DNA from: JAFNAG01 sp963824985
GTDB lineage: Bacteria > Acidobacteriota > UBA6911
Length of the DNA: 64,000 nt
Assembly: GCA_963824985.1 (NCBI GenBank)
Contig: CAWGRQ010000038.1
Location: forward strand, 144,371-208,370
Direction of reading: 5' to 3'
In this document: positions 43,573 through 51,647 of the stretch, one piece after another
Layout: every line of letters begins with the position of its first letter
Numbering within the stretch: position 1 is the first letter of the stretch
Translations under genes and position numbers: made by a program
The notes under the pieces: model-generated
Database searches by the model: none
What the model was told of the DNA's origin: nothing
What the model saw: the letters and a program-made list of their open reading frames with translations, nothing else

Positions 43573-44537
43573 ATTTTGTGAGTCGACAACTTCCCCAGGA
43601 CCGCATCGACGGCGATACTGTCGAGGCAAACATGACTGGCCCCGGGCAGTTTCCGGCAGGCAGGACATTCCCCCTCACCACGCAGCACCGACACATCAGG
43701 CCCCAGCGGCGCCCAATGCTCCGGCCGGGTCGGGCCGAACAGCACCACACAAGCCAGACCCAGCCCGGCAGCCAGGTGAGCAATCCCCGAATCATTGCCC
43801 AGAAATACAGAGCAAGGCGCAAGCACCCCCGACAGCAGCCGCAAGGGCAGGTCGCGCACCACGTAAATCCCCGATCCCAGACCGCGGGCCAATTCATCTC
43901 CTAAGCCGGGTTCAGCGGGCCCTTCCAGGATCAGCACCGTCGCCCTGGAGCTCAACGCCTGCACCACCGCACGAAAACGTGGAAGCGGCCATCGCTTCGC
44001 CGGGCTCCCGGCGCCGGGTTGAACAGCCACCGTGGTTCGGGATGCCTTCCAGCCCCGCTCAGAGAGCCACCGGGCTCCGGCCCGACGGTCATCTTCCTCA
44101 ACCCGGATCGGCGCTGCCGGAATGGCATCCGGAACTTCGATCCAGGGTTTCAACGAATCGATGAAGAGCCGGGCAACATGGCGCGATTCTCCCGGGACCG
44201 GCTTCCACCCGGTTACGAGTGCACAGGGGTGCCCGACAGTGAGGCGCCTCCTGAAAATGCCATCTGAAGCTCCAGTCCAGGAAAGAATCCGATCGTAGGC
44301 GTGGAAAAACTCGAAATCCGCAGGCGACGGCGGCGTCGGACCGTGGAGACGGCAGAGTGGGATAATCGACAGCGAGATGGAAGAATCGGCATAGCCGGAC
44401 GCTACGGCAGCCGATACCTCGGCATTTGCAGCCAGAGTGATGCCTGCGCCGGGGAAGTGCCCCCGGAGTATCCCCAGCGCCGGGAGCGAAAGTATGATAT
44501 CTCCCAGCGCCCCCGGATGCAGGACCAGGATCTTCAC
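43566..44537 (-). CDS. Glycosyltransferase family 9 (heptosyltransferase-like)
   Basis: The product is 323 aa. It has MKILVLHPGALGDIILSLPA at the N-terminus and the GT-9 nucleotide site FLGNDSGIAHLAAGLGLACV with LFGPTRPEHWAPLG and CPACRKLPG. Such enzymes add heptose or other sugars to the LPS core. An unusual stretch VTGWKPVPGESRH near residue 110 looks like an in-frame insertion of a palindromic repeat (GTAACCGGGTGGAAGCCGGT). The GTG start overlaps the mrp stop by 1 nt. The stop lies in a REP element. Confidence 0.9.
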   Translation of the reverse strand: MKILVLHPGALGDIILSLPALGILRGHFPGAGITLAANAEVSAAVASGYADSSISLSIIPLCRLHGPTPPSPADFEFFHAYDRILSWTGASDGIFRRRLTVGHPCALVTGWKPVPGESRHVARLFIDSLKPWIEVPDAIPAAPIRVEEDDRRAGARWLSERGWKASRTTVAVQPGAGSPAKRWPLPRFRAVVQALSSRATVLILEGPAEPGLGDELARGLGSGIYVVRDLPLRLLSGVLAPCSVFLGNDSGIAHLAAGLGLACVVLFGPTRPEHWAPLGPDVSVLRGEGECPACRKLPGASHVCLDSIAVDAVLGKLSTHKIP

Positions 44538-45607
44538 TACTCGATCACGAATGCGTTTTGGCTGTTCTGGTTGGCTATGCTGATCTGGGAGGCGACGTTG
44601 GCCGCAATCTGGGCAAATGCCTTCCCGGCCGCCGATTCAGGATCGGCCAGCACGATCGGCCGGCCCAGATCGCCACCCTCCCGGATCCCAAGAGCGAGCG
44701 GGATCCCTCCCAGAAATGGGACTTCGTACTTCCGCGCGGTCGCCTCTCCGCCACCATGGTTGAAGATCTCGGTCCGTGTGTTGCAATGCGGGCACTCGAA
44801 ATAGGACATGTTCTCCACGATGCCCAGGATATCCACTCTGACCTGGCGGAACATCATGATTGCCTTGCGCGCATCCTGGATAGCTACATCCTGGGGAGTG
44901 GTAACTACAACCGCGCCCATGAGCGGCACCGTTTGGGTAAGCGATAACTGGACATCCCCCGTCCCCGGCGGCAGATCCACCAGCAGGTAGTCGAGCTCGC
45001 CCCAATCGACCTGGCGGACGAACTGTTGGATGACGCTGTGGAGCATGGGACCACGCCAGATCACGGGCGTATCCTCAGCAGCCAGGAAGCCCATCGACAT
45101 CACCTTGACGCCGAAATTGTCCAACGGCTGAATTCTTTGGTTCACCGCATGCGGCTGCCCGCTGATTCCGATCATCATGGGGATGTTGGGGCCGTAAATA
45201 TCGGCATCAAGGAGGCCTACTTTTGCACCCGCGCCGGCCAGGGCCACGGCAAGATTGACGGTGACCGTGCTCTTGCCCACTCCACCTTTTCCGCTTCCAA
45301 CCGCCACGATGTTACGGACCCCGGCAATTTCCTGCTTGCCTGCTCCGGGCTTCCCGGCCGTCACCTTGGCCGACATTTGGATCTCGACCTCCTTGACCCC
45401 CTTCACCGCGGCCACGGCATCCCGGGCTTGATCTTCCATCTGCTTTTTCATCGGGCAGGCCGGTGTCGTAAGTTCGATCGTGAAAAATACCTTCCCCCGA
45501 TCGATCTTCAAATCCTTGACAAAATTTAGAGTAACGATATCCCGATGGAGGTCCGGATCTTTGACCCGGCGCAGGGCATCAAGTATTGCCTGCTCCGAGG
45601 GTGTCAT
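44537..45607 (-). CDS. Mrp/ApbC-family iron-sulfur cluster carrier ATPase
   Basis: The product is 356 aa. An N-terminal MIP18/DUF59 domain (QAILDALRRVKDPDLHRDIV) precedes the P-loop NAVGSGKGGVGKSTVTVNLA-like deviant Walker A (VGSGKGGVGKS). Further segments are LPPGTGDVQLSLTQ and a CPHC cluster-binding pair (NMSYFECPHC). It transfers Fe-S clusters to apoproteins. I place the start at ATG 45607 because the promoter found here would put transcription near 45637, making that ATG leaderless; upstream ORF extension is excluded. Confidence 0.93.
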   Translation of the reverse strand: MTPSEQAILDALRRVKDPDLHRDIVTLNFVKDLKIDRGKVFFTIELTTPACPMKKQMEDQARDAVAAVKGVKEVEIQMSAKVTAGKPGAGKQEIAGVRNIVAVGSGKGGVGKSTVTVNLAVALAGAGAKVGLLDADIYGPNIPMMIGISGQPHAVNQRIQPLDNFGVKVMSMGFLAAEDTPVIWRGPMLHSVIQQFVRQVDWGELDYLLVDLPPGTGDVQLSLTQTVPLMGAVVVTTPQDVAIQDARKAIMMFRQVRVDILGIVENMSYFECPHCNTRTEIFNHGGGEATARKYEVPFLGGIPLALGIREGGDLGRPIVLADPESAAGKAFAQIAANVASQISIANQNSQNAFVIE

Positions 45608-45644
45608 GTCAGCGCCAGTTTCCGAGTTTATTCCCATGCGCTGT

Positions 45645-45673
45645 AATATATGCCGCAGAAGCAGACCTGTCAA
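45645..45673 (-). promoter_or_regulatory. Sigma70-type promoter of the mrp-GT9 unit
   Basis: On the minus strand a perfect TTGACA (45668-45673) and TATATT (45645-45650) are 17 nt apart. This is the best consensus promoter in the window and shows that mrp is not simply a distal sucCD-ndk gene. Confidence 0.85.
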
Positions 45674-45677
45674 CGCA

Positions 45678-45696
45678 GCCCGGCGGCGCGCCGGGC
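45678..45696 (-). terminator. GC hairpin after ndk (weak terminator candidate)
   Basis: GCCCGGC and GCCGGGC form a perfect 7-bp stem with a 5-nt loop, 11 nt after the ndk stop. No U-run follows, so it may only attenuate transcription into mrp. Confidence 0.35.
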
Positions 45697-45706
45697 CGGC
45701 TACGGT

Positions 45707-46126
45707 CTAATTACATGCTTCAAGCTGGTTGAAGAAATACGCCGTTTCGAAGGCGGCAGTCTCCTGCGCATCTGAGCCATGCGTCGTATTGCGCTCGATC
45801 GACAAGCCGAAGTCCTTGCGAATCGTCCCCGGAGCGGCCTTGGCTGGATCGGTTGCGCCCATCAACTCTCTCCACATCGAGATTGCCGCCTCCCCCTCCA
45901 GAATCATCAGGACTACAGCCCCTTCCGACATGAACGAGGTCAGGCTGTTGAAAAACGGCCTTTCCCGGTGTACCGCGTAGAAGCCCTCCGCCTGCTTTTT
46001 GGACAGGTGGGTCATCTTGAGCGCCTTGATCTTCAGGCCGTGGGACTCGATTCTCTGGATGACGGCACCCACCAGGTTGCGTGCCACGCCGTCCGGTTTG
46101 ATAATCGCCAGGGTCTGCTCGATCAT
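45707..46126 (-). CDS. ndk: Nucleoside diphosphate kinase
   Basis: The product is 139 aa, the normal length. It starts MIEQTLAIIKPDGVARNLVG, with the catalytic His116 in ERNTTHGSDAQETAAFE. It transfers the gamma phosphate between nucleoside triphosphates. The ATG overlaps the sucD stop (ATGA); a longer ORF in this frame up to 46720 is only a shadow of sucD. Coupling of ndk to succinyl-CoA synthetase is known in several bacteria. Confidence 0.98.
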   Translation of the reverse strand: MIEQTLAIIKPDGVARNLVGAVIQRIESHGLKIKALKMTHLSKKQAEGFYAVHRERPFFNSLTSFMSEGAVVLMILEGEAAISMWRELMGATDPAKAAPGTIRKDFGLSIERNTTHGSDAQETAAFETAYFFNQLEACN

Positions 46127-47001
46127 CGTCCCCCCTTCAGCGCCTTGGCTACGGCTGCACCGATGTCCGCGGGACTGGTCACGACGTGCAGACCGGCGGC
46201 TTTCATGGCCGCCATCTTCTCCGCCGCCGTACCTTTGCCGCCGGAAATTATGGCGCCGGCGTGTCCCATCCGCCGCCCCGGAGGCGCGGTCTGGCCGGCG
46301 ATGAAACCGACCACCGGTTTCTTCATGTTCCGCTGGATATACAGGGAGGCCTCTTCTTCCGCCGTCCCCCCGATCTCCCCCATCATGACCACCGCGTGGG
46401 TGTCCGCATCGGCATTGAACATGGTGAGCGCATCGATGAAATTGGTGCCGATGATCGGGTCTCCGCCGATCCCTATGCAGGTCGATTGCCCGAGACCTCT
46501 GCTGGTCAACTGCCCCACACCCTCGTAGGTCAGGGTTCCACTGCGGGAGACAACGCCGACGTTTCCCGCCTTGAAGATTCTGCCGGGCATGATGCCTATC
46601 TTGCACTTTCCCGGGGAAATGATACCGGGGCAGTTGGGCCCGATCAGCCGGCTCTTCGAATGGGCGAGCATCGACGACACTCTGACCATATCGAGCGTCG
46701 GGACCCCCTCCGTTATGCACACGATCAAAGGCATGCCGGCATCAATAGCCTCCATGATGGCATCGGAGGCAAACGGCGGCGGAACGAAAATGACGGTGGC
46801 GTTGGCCCCTTCCTTGGACATGGCTTCGCCGACGGTGTTAAAAACCGGGATGGTTTCGTGGGTTGTGCCGCCTTTACCCGGCGTCACGCCGGCTACCACT
46901 TTTGTGCCATAAGCAATGCACTGCTGGGTATGGAACGATCCCTCGCGCCCGGTAATTCCCTGCACTGCCAGACGAGTATTCGTATCAATAAGTATAGACA
47001 A
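46123..47001 (-). CDS. sucD: Succinyl-CoA synthetase alpha subunit
   Basis: The product is 292 aa. It has the CoA-binding Rossmann fold start (MSILIDTNTRLAVQGITGRE), GTKVVAGVTPGKGG, IGPNCPGIISPGKCKIGIMP, and the phospho-His region in the AGQTAPPGRRMGHAGAII segment. With SucC it interconverts succinyl-CoA and succinate with substrate-level ATP/GTP formation in the TCA cycle. It follows sucC by 11 nt. Confidence 0.98.
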   Translation of the reverse strand: MSILIDTNTRLAVQGITGREGSFHTQQCIAYGTKVVAGVTPGKGGTTHETIPVFNTVGEAMSKEGANATVIFVPPPFASDAIMEAIDAGMPLIVCITEGVPTLDMVRVSSMLAHSKSRLIGPNCPGIISPGKCKIGIMPGRIFKAGNVGVVSRSGTLTYEGVGQLTSRGLGQSTCIGIGGDPIIGTNFIDALTMFNADADTHAVVMMGEIGGTAEEEASLYIQRNMKKPVVGFIAGQTAPPGRRMGHAGAIISGGKGTAAEKMAAMKAAGLHVVTSPADIGAAVAKALKGGR

Positions 47002-47012
47002 TGCGATTCTCC

Positions 47013-48170
47013 TTATTTAGCCAGTGCGACAACTTTGTCGGCAGCGTCCTTCATGCCATCGGCGACCGTGAACTTAAGACCGGAGGTGCGGAGGATCTCC
47101 TGGCCCTGCTCCACGTTCGTCCCCTCGAGTCTGACCACCATGGGAACGGTGACCCCCATGGAGCGTGCCGCTTCGACGACGCCGCTGGCGACGATGTCGC
47201 AGCGCATGATGCCGCCGAAGATATTAATGAGGACACCCTTGACGTTTTTGTCGGCCAACAGGATCTGAAAAGCGTTCCGGACCTGCTCGGCGGTAGCGCC
47301 GCCCCCGACGTCGAGGAAATTGGCGGGGCTCCCGCCGGCGAGCTTGACGATGTCCATGGTTGCCATGGCCAGCCCCGCGCCATTCACCATGCAACCGATC
47401 GTGCCGTCGAGGCGGATGTAGTTGATGCCGTAACGCGACGCCTTGATTTCGAGCGGGTCTTCTTCGTAATAATCGCGGTTCTCCAACAGGTCTTTGTGGC
47501 GGTAGAGCGCGTTATCGTCGAAATTCATTTTGGCGTCCAGAGCAAGCAGCCTGCCGTCCTCGGTGAGTAGAAACGGGTTTATCTCCACGAGGGACGCATC
47601 GGTGGCCTCGAAGGCGCGATAAAGCGCGGTCATGAATTTGGTGGCCGGGGCAAGCAATTCGCCCGTCAACCCCAGTCCGAACGCCAGGCGGCGGGCATTG
47701 AAGGCCTGAAAGCCGACTCTGGGATCGATATATTCCTTGTTTATCAGGTGGGGCGTCTCTGCGGCCACCTTTTCGATGTCCATGCCGCCTTCGGTGGAGG
47801 TCATGAAGACCGGCCGCTGGCTGGCCCGGTCGATGACAATGCCCAGATAGAACTCCTTCTTGATACGCATCCCCTCTTCGATCAGCACGCGCCTGACGGT
47901 GCGCCCTTCGGGACCGGTCTGGTGCGTCACCAGCTTCATGCCGATGATCTGGGACGCCAGCTTTTCGGCTTCCGCGGGATCGGCAGCGAGCTTGACCCCG
48001 CCCCCTTTGCCTCGCCCGCCGGCATGGATCTGAGCCTTTACGACGACTGTCCCGCCCAGACGGGTGGCAATGTCGTAGACTTGGTGGGGGTTCGACGCCA
48101 CTTCCCCGCGGGGAATCGGGACGCCGAACTGAGCCAGAATCTTTTTTGCCTGATACTCATGTATCTTCAC
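47013..48170 (-). CDS. sucC: Succinyl-CoA synthetase beta subunit
   Basis: The product is 385 aa. It starts MKIHEYQAKKILAQFGVPIP and has an ATP-grasp domain (VVKAQIHAGGRGKGGGVKLA, LVEINPFLLTEDGRLLALDA). The C-terminal half has VNGAGLAMATMDIVKLAGG and INIFGGIMRCDIVASGVVEA. It heads the sucC-sucD-ndk run; no promoter was clearly identified in 48171-48327. Confidence 0.98.
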   Translation of the reverse strand: MKIHEYQAKKILAQFGVPIPRGEVASNPHQVYDIATRLGGTVVVKAQIHAGGRGKGGGVKLAADPAEAEKLASQIIGMKLVTHQTGPEGRTVRRVLIEEGMRIKKEFYLGIVIDRASQRPVFMTSTEGGMDIEKVAAETPHLINKEYIDPRVGFQAFNARRLAFGLGLTGELLAPATKFMTALYRAFEATDASLVEINPFLLTEDGRLLALDAKMNFDDNALYRHKDLLENRDYYEEDPLEIKASRYGINYIRLDGTIGCMVNGAGLAMATMDIVKLAGGSPANFLDVGGGATAEQVRNAFQILLADKNVKGVLINIFGGIMRCDIVASGVVEAARSMGVTVPMVVRLEGTNVEQGQEILRTSGLKFTVADGMKDAADKVVALAK

Positions 48171-48327
48171 GTGACTTCCCCTTCCCCGGGCTCCCCTACC
48201 CTCCCCAGGGATTCGTCAGCAGGTAAGTAAGGATTGCACCTTCAGGAGCCTGTAGGGTGGCCCCCGTCGAACGCGTAATTCTATTTCACACCCTCGGGTC
48301 AAGCAATGAAAAACCTCCCGCCGGAGC

Positions 48328-49308
48328 ATGATAGAATGTGCCATGCTCATGTGCCCGAAATGCCGCCAGGCTCTGGAACCGATCGCGGACCGCGAGGTGG
48401 TCTGCTCCTGCGGGGAAACCTATCCGCGGCTCCTTTCTTCCGGAGTCGATTTTCTTCAAGGAGCGGAATTCACCGATTTTGTCCTGGAAGAAGAGAATCC
48501 GGAGCAGCGGGCCATTCTCGATCTGGAAACCGCGGGCATCGCAGCGCGCATGGCGCATTTCCTGACACCTCTGATCTCCAGCTATGCCCGGAACCGTGGG
48601 AAAGCCCCGGATTCCCTCATCGTCCTCGATTGCGGCTGCGGCAACGGCCTCTCAATCGATTTGCTGCGGGAGCAGGGGATGCGGGCCTGGGGGATCGATG
48701 CCGGCCGCGCGCGCCATCAACAGTGGCAGAAGCGGAACGAGCGCCGCCATCTGATCTCGGCCAGCGCGCTCGGCATTCCATTCGCCGATGCCTCATTCGA
48801 TGTGGTTTTGTCGTCCGGTCTGGTGGAGCACATCGGCATCCATGAAGAGGAGAACGGCGGCTACCGTTCGCACCGGCTTTCGGATTGTCACCGGCAGCGG
48901 CAGCAGTTCATCCGCGAATTGGTGCGGGTGCTGAAACCGGACGGGTTCGTCCTCCTGGACCACCCTAACGGCGCCTTCCCCGCGGATTTCTGGCATGGCG
49001 GCGCTGCCGGCAGCATCCGCTGGCACTGGCCGCATGGCGACATGCTCCCCAGTTTCCCCGAAATAACGGCGTATTTCCGGGCCGCGGATCCCTCATTGAG
49101 ACTGGTGTCGATCTCGCCGCACCGCAGGCTGGGATTCCAGAAGGTCGGTGCGCACTGGTACGGAAGACTGTTCACGCCGGCAATGAGGGCATGGCTGCGT
49201 CTCATGGACATCCGACCCCTGTCGTTTCTCGCCCGCGGCCTTCTGAATCCCTATCTGGTCACCGTGGCCTCACGCCAGCCCAATGCGGTCGAGTGGATCC
49301 ACCCCTGA
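48328..49308 (+). CDS. SAM-dependent methyltransferase with N-terminal zinc-ribbon-like module
   Basis: The product is up to 326 aa. The start may be ATG 48343 or 48349, since MLMCPKCRQALEPI begins the recognisable part. A Trm112-like ribbon (CPKC...CSCGETYPRL) precedes motif I IVLDCGCGNGLSIDLL, acidic loop AWGIDAG, and SSGLVEHIGIHEEENGGY with LVRVLKPDGFVLLDHPNG. The lipid or glycan substrate is unknown. It faces the gamma-glutamyltransferase gene and shares a symmetrical hairpin with it. Confidence 0.83.
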   Translation: MIECAMLMCPKCRQALEPIADREVVCSCGETYPRLLSSGVDFLQGAEFTDFVLEEENPEQRAILDLETAGIAARMAHFLTPLISSYARNRGKAPDSLIVLDCGCGNGLSIDLLREQGMRAWGIDAGRARHQQWQKRNERRHLISASALGIPFADASFDVVLSSGLVEHIGIHEEENGGYRSHRLSDCHRQRQQFIRELVRVLKPDGFVLLDHPNGAFPADFWHGGAAGSIRWHWPHGDMLPSFPEITAYFRAADPSLRLVSISPHRRLGFQKVGAHWYGRLFTPAMRAWLRLMDIRPLSFLARGLLNPYLVTVASRQPNAVEWIHP

Positions 49309-49310
49309 CG

Positions 49311-49389
49311 AAAAAGGGGACATTCCGAATTTCCGCGCAACCCGTCTCTAGTCCAGGAGTTAGCAAGAAATCCGGAATGTCCCCTTTTT
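49311..49389. repeat. 23-nt inverted repeat with AAAAAGGGGACATTCCG arms; possible two-way terminator
   Basis: Arms 49311-49333 and 49367-49389 match with one mismatch, and A-runs and T-runs at the ends give a U-run in both directions. It lies between the convergent stops at 49308 and 49407, so it could end both transcripts. The GGGGACATTCC sequence is typical of dispersed REP-like palindromes. Confidence 0.72.
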
Positions 49390-49406
49390 TGCATAGGGTG
49401 GCGCAA

Positions 49407-51173
49407 CTAATAGCCGGCAGCCAGGCCATGCGCCCGAGGGTCAATCATCCCTTCCCATCCGTCACCGGTCCGCTTGACGGCTGTAAGCGTGCCGGTGCCG
49501 CCCGGCTTGGTCTCGTATCCCATATCCCTTAGCGCGTCGATGACGGCATCCGGAACGCCTCCCTTATTGTATTGCAGGACGTCCGGAAGCGCCTGGTTGT
49601 GGATGCGCGGGGCTCCCAGCGCATCGGCGAGCGTCATATGGTAATCGATCACATTCACAATCGCCTGCACCACCGCGCTGATTATGAGTGGTCCGCCGCG
49701 ACCGCCGAGGACCATCAGGACGCGCCCGTCCGGATCGAGGACCATGGTCGGCGCCATGGCCGAGAGCATTCGTTTGCCGGGTGCAATCGCGTTGGCTTCC
49801 CCCTGCACCAGCCCGAACTGGTTCGGCGTCCCCGGCTGCGAGGCGAAGTCATCCATTTCGTTGTTCAGGAAAAAGCCGCCTCCCGGCACCCACACCCCGG
49901 AGCCGTAGAGGCTGTTGATGGTGGTCGTGGTACCGACCGCATTCCCCCATCGATCCACCACGGCGTAGTTGGTGGTTTGATTCCCTTCCCGTGCTGCCGG
50001 ACGGAGGTCCTGCGCCGGCGTGGCCCGATCTTCGGAGATGCCTCGTCGCAGCGACCGCGCATATTCCTTGCTGGCGAGTTTCTCGAGCGGCATTTTGACG
50101 AAATCGGGATCCCCGAGCGTGTTGTTCCGGTCCGTAAAGGCCCGCTGGAAGGCGCTCGTCAGCCGGTGCCATGCCTGCGCGCTCCCCCAGGTGGCCGCCT
50201 GCGGCCAGGTCTCGAGGATGTTGAGCGTTTCAATCAGGGTGATGCCGCCGGATGATGAAGGGGGCATGGCAATCAGGCCGTGGCCCCGATAGCTTCCCGA
50301 GAGAGGATCGCGCCAGGCGGGCCGGTACCGGTCCAGATCAGCAGCCGTGATGATGCCGCTCCCCCGCTTCATTTCGGATTCGATGGCGGCGGCAACCGGG
50401 CCCTGGTAAAACCCGGCGATTCCCTGTTCAGCAATCCGCTCGATGGTTCGCGCCAGATCGGCCTGCACGAAGCGGGCTCCTGAAGCGGGGGGCTGATCAT
50501 GGGGCAGGAACAGGGCCGAGCCTGCAAATCGCCCGATCAATTTGGCGTTTTGCTCGATCGACTTTCGGAATATTTCGTCGACGACGAAGCCATCGCGCGC
50601 CATCCGGATGGCCGGGGCCATGACTTGGCTGCGCGGGAGGGTGCCGAATTTCTCCAGGAGCGCCAGTTGGCCGGCGACGCTCCCGGGCACACCCGAGGCC
50701 CGGTGGCCGACGAGGCCGGCCTCGGTCGGCTTGCCGTCCGTCCCGAGGAACATATCGCGCGAGGATGCGCCCGGCGCGGTTTCGCGGAAATCCAAGGAGG
50801 CAGTCCGGCCATCCACCATGCGCAGCACGGCATACCCACCACCGCCGAGGTTGCCCGCTTCGGGATAGGCCACCGCCAGGGCAAATCCCACGGCCACGGC
50901 CGCATCGACGGCATTTCCGCCGGCACGCAGGATCTCCAGGCCGGCCTCCGTCGCGAGCGCACAGTTTGTCGCCACCATACCCTGTTCCGCATACGGGGCC
51001 CTCATCCCGGGCTTATAGCTCCACTCAGCGGGAAAGGATGCCAATTCGACGTTGGCAGGCCGGGCTTGCGACTCCGGTCCCCGCCCGGACGGTCCGCTGC
51101 AGGCCGCCGGTATGATCGCGGTTGCCACGAGCAGGATTGTGAACGCGTAAGAACGAATCATCATGGATGTCAT
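49407..51173 (-). CDS. ggt: Gamma-glutamyltransferase (exported, possible lipoprotein)
   Basis: The product is 588 aa. The signal segment AFTILLVATAIIPAACSG ends in a Cys, so lipid attachment is possible. The protein is an Ntn hydrolase that self-cleaves. The nucleophile Thr400 follows Gln in EGNQTTNYAVVDRWGNAVGT, and the oxyanion/substrate loops include LNNEMDDFASQPGTPNQFG and MAPTMVLDPDGRVLMVLGGRGG. It hydrolyses glutathione or other gamma-glutamyl compounds in the periplasm. ATG 51173 has GGGAGG 7 nt upstream. Confidence 0.95.
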   Translation of the reverse strand: MTSMMIRSYAFTILLVATAIIPAACSGPSGRGPESQARPANVELASFPAEWSYKPGMRAPYAEQGMVATNCALATEAGLEILRAGGNAVDAAVAVGFALAVAYPEAGNLGGGGYAVLRMVDGRTASLDFRETAPGASSRDMFLGTDGKPTEAGLVGHRASGVPGSVAGQLALLEKFGTLPRSQVMAPAIRMARDGFVVDEIFRKSIEQNAKLIGRFAGSALFLPHDQPPASGARFVQADLARTIERIAEQGIAGFYQGPVAAAIESEMKRGSGIITAADLDRYRPAWRDPLSGSYRGHGLIAMPPSSSGGITLIETLNILETWPQAATWGSAQAWHRLTSAFQRAFTDRNNTLGDPDFVKMPLEKLASKEYARSLRRGISEDRATPAQDLRPAAREGNQTTNYAVVDRWGNAVGTTTTINSLYGSGVWVPGGGFFLNNEMDDFASQPGTPNQFGLVQGEANAIAPGKRMLSAMAPTMVLDPDGRVLMVLGGRGGPLIISAVVQAIVNVIDYHMTLADALGAPRIHNQALPDVLQYNKGGVPDAVIDALRDMGYETKPGGTGTLTAVKRTGDGWEGMIDPRAHGLAAGY

Positions 51174-51326
51174 TGTCCCGCCTCCCGATTAACGCCGGCG
51201 ACGGCCACCGGAATTGATCGTGGCATGATAAACAACAACCCGGGTGCAGGACACGGAAAATTGCAGCCGGTCACGAATTGCAGTATGCGGTTCAGGGATT
51301 CGTTTGTTTTGGAGAGCCTTTGGGAG

Positions 51327-51381
51327 ACGGAAGAACTCGGATGGACATGGTTCTGGTCCGTGTTCATCCGAGTTCTTCCGT
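51327..51381. repeat. Perfect 17-bp inverted repeat
   Basis: ACGGAAGAACTCGGATG (51327-51343) and its exact complement (51365-51381) surround a 21-nt loop containing GTCCGTGTT. It belongs to the same broad 'ACACGGA...' style as the palindromes at 19853 and 33557. Confidence 0.8.
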
Positions 51382-51516
51382 ATTCTGCGACGTCTTCCAA
51401 CCATCCCGCGTGAGTAAAGAGCACCGGCGGGCGATCGCAACCACTTTCAACTGAGCACCGTTCGGAGCAGTAATCCATGGGCCTGTGGCGCACCCAAGTG
51501 CATGAAAATGCTTGGT

Positions 51517-51593
51517 ATCGGAATCGGGGTCGCAGTCGCTATCGGCATCGGCTTCGATGCCGGCTGGGCGGTGCTTTCGACCCCGATTCCGAT
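51517..51593. repeat. Inverted pair of ATCGG-type repeats
   Basis: ATCGGAATCGGGGTCG (51517-51532) is the exact complement of 51578-51593. Between them lie further ATCGGC and TTCGAT units. The left 18 nt, starting at 51515, recur at 19534-19551 with one mismatch. Confidence 0.7.
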
Positions 51594-51647
51594 TCCGACG
51601 TCCAGCCAGATTTGAGCCTATTTTCGGAACAATCACGGATTTTCCTG

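Larger units (their letters stand above)
51174..51647. other. Gene-free stretch rich in small inverted repeats
   Basis: I see no gene in these 474 nt. They contain the palindrome at 51327-51381 and the ATCGGAATCGGGGTCG inverted pair at 51517-51593. Confidence 0.6.

Noticed and set aside
46127..46720. In-frame upstream extension of ndk to a 337-aa protein
   Set aside because: The extension lies wholly inside sucD and has a shadow composition; ndk starts at its own ATG overlapping the sucD stop.
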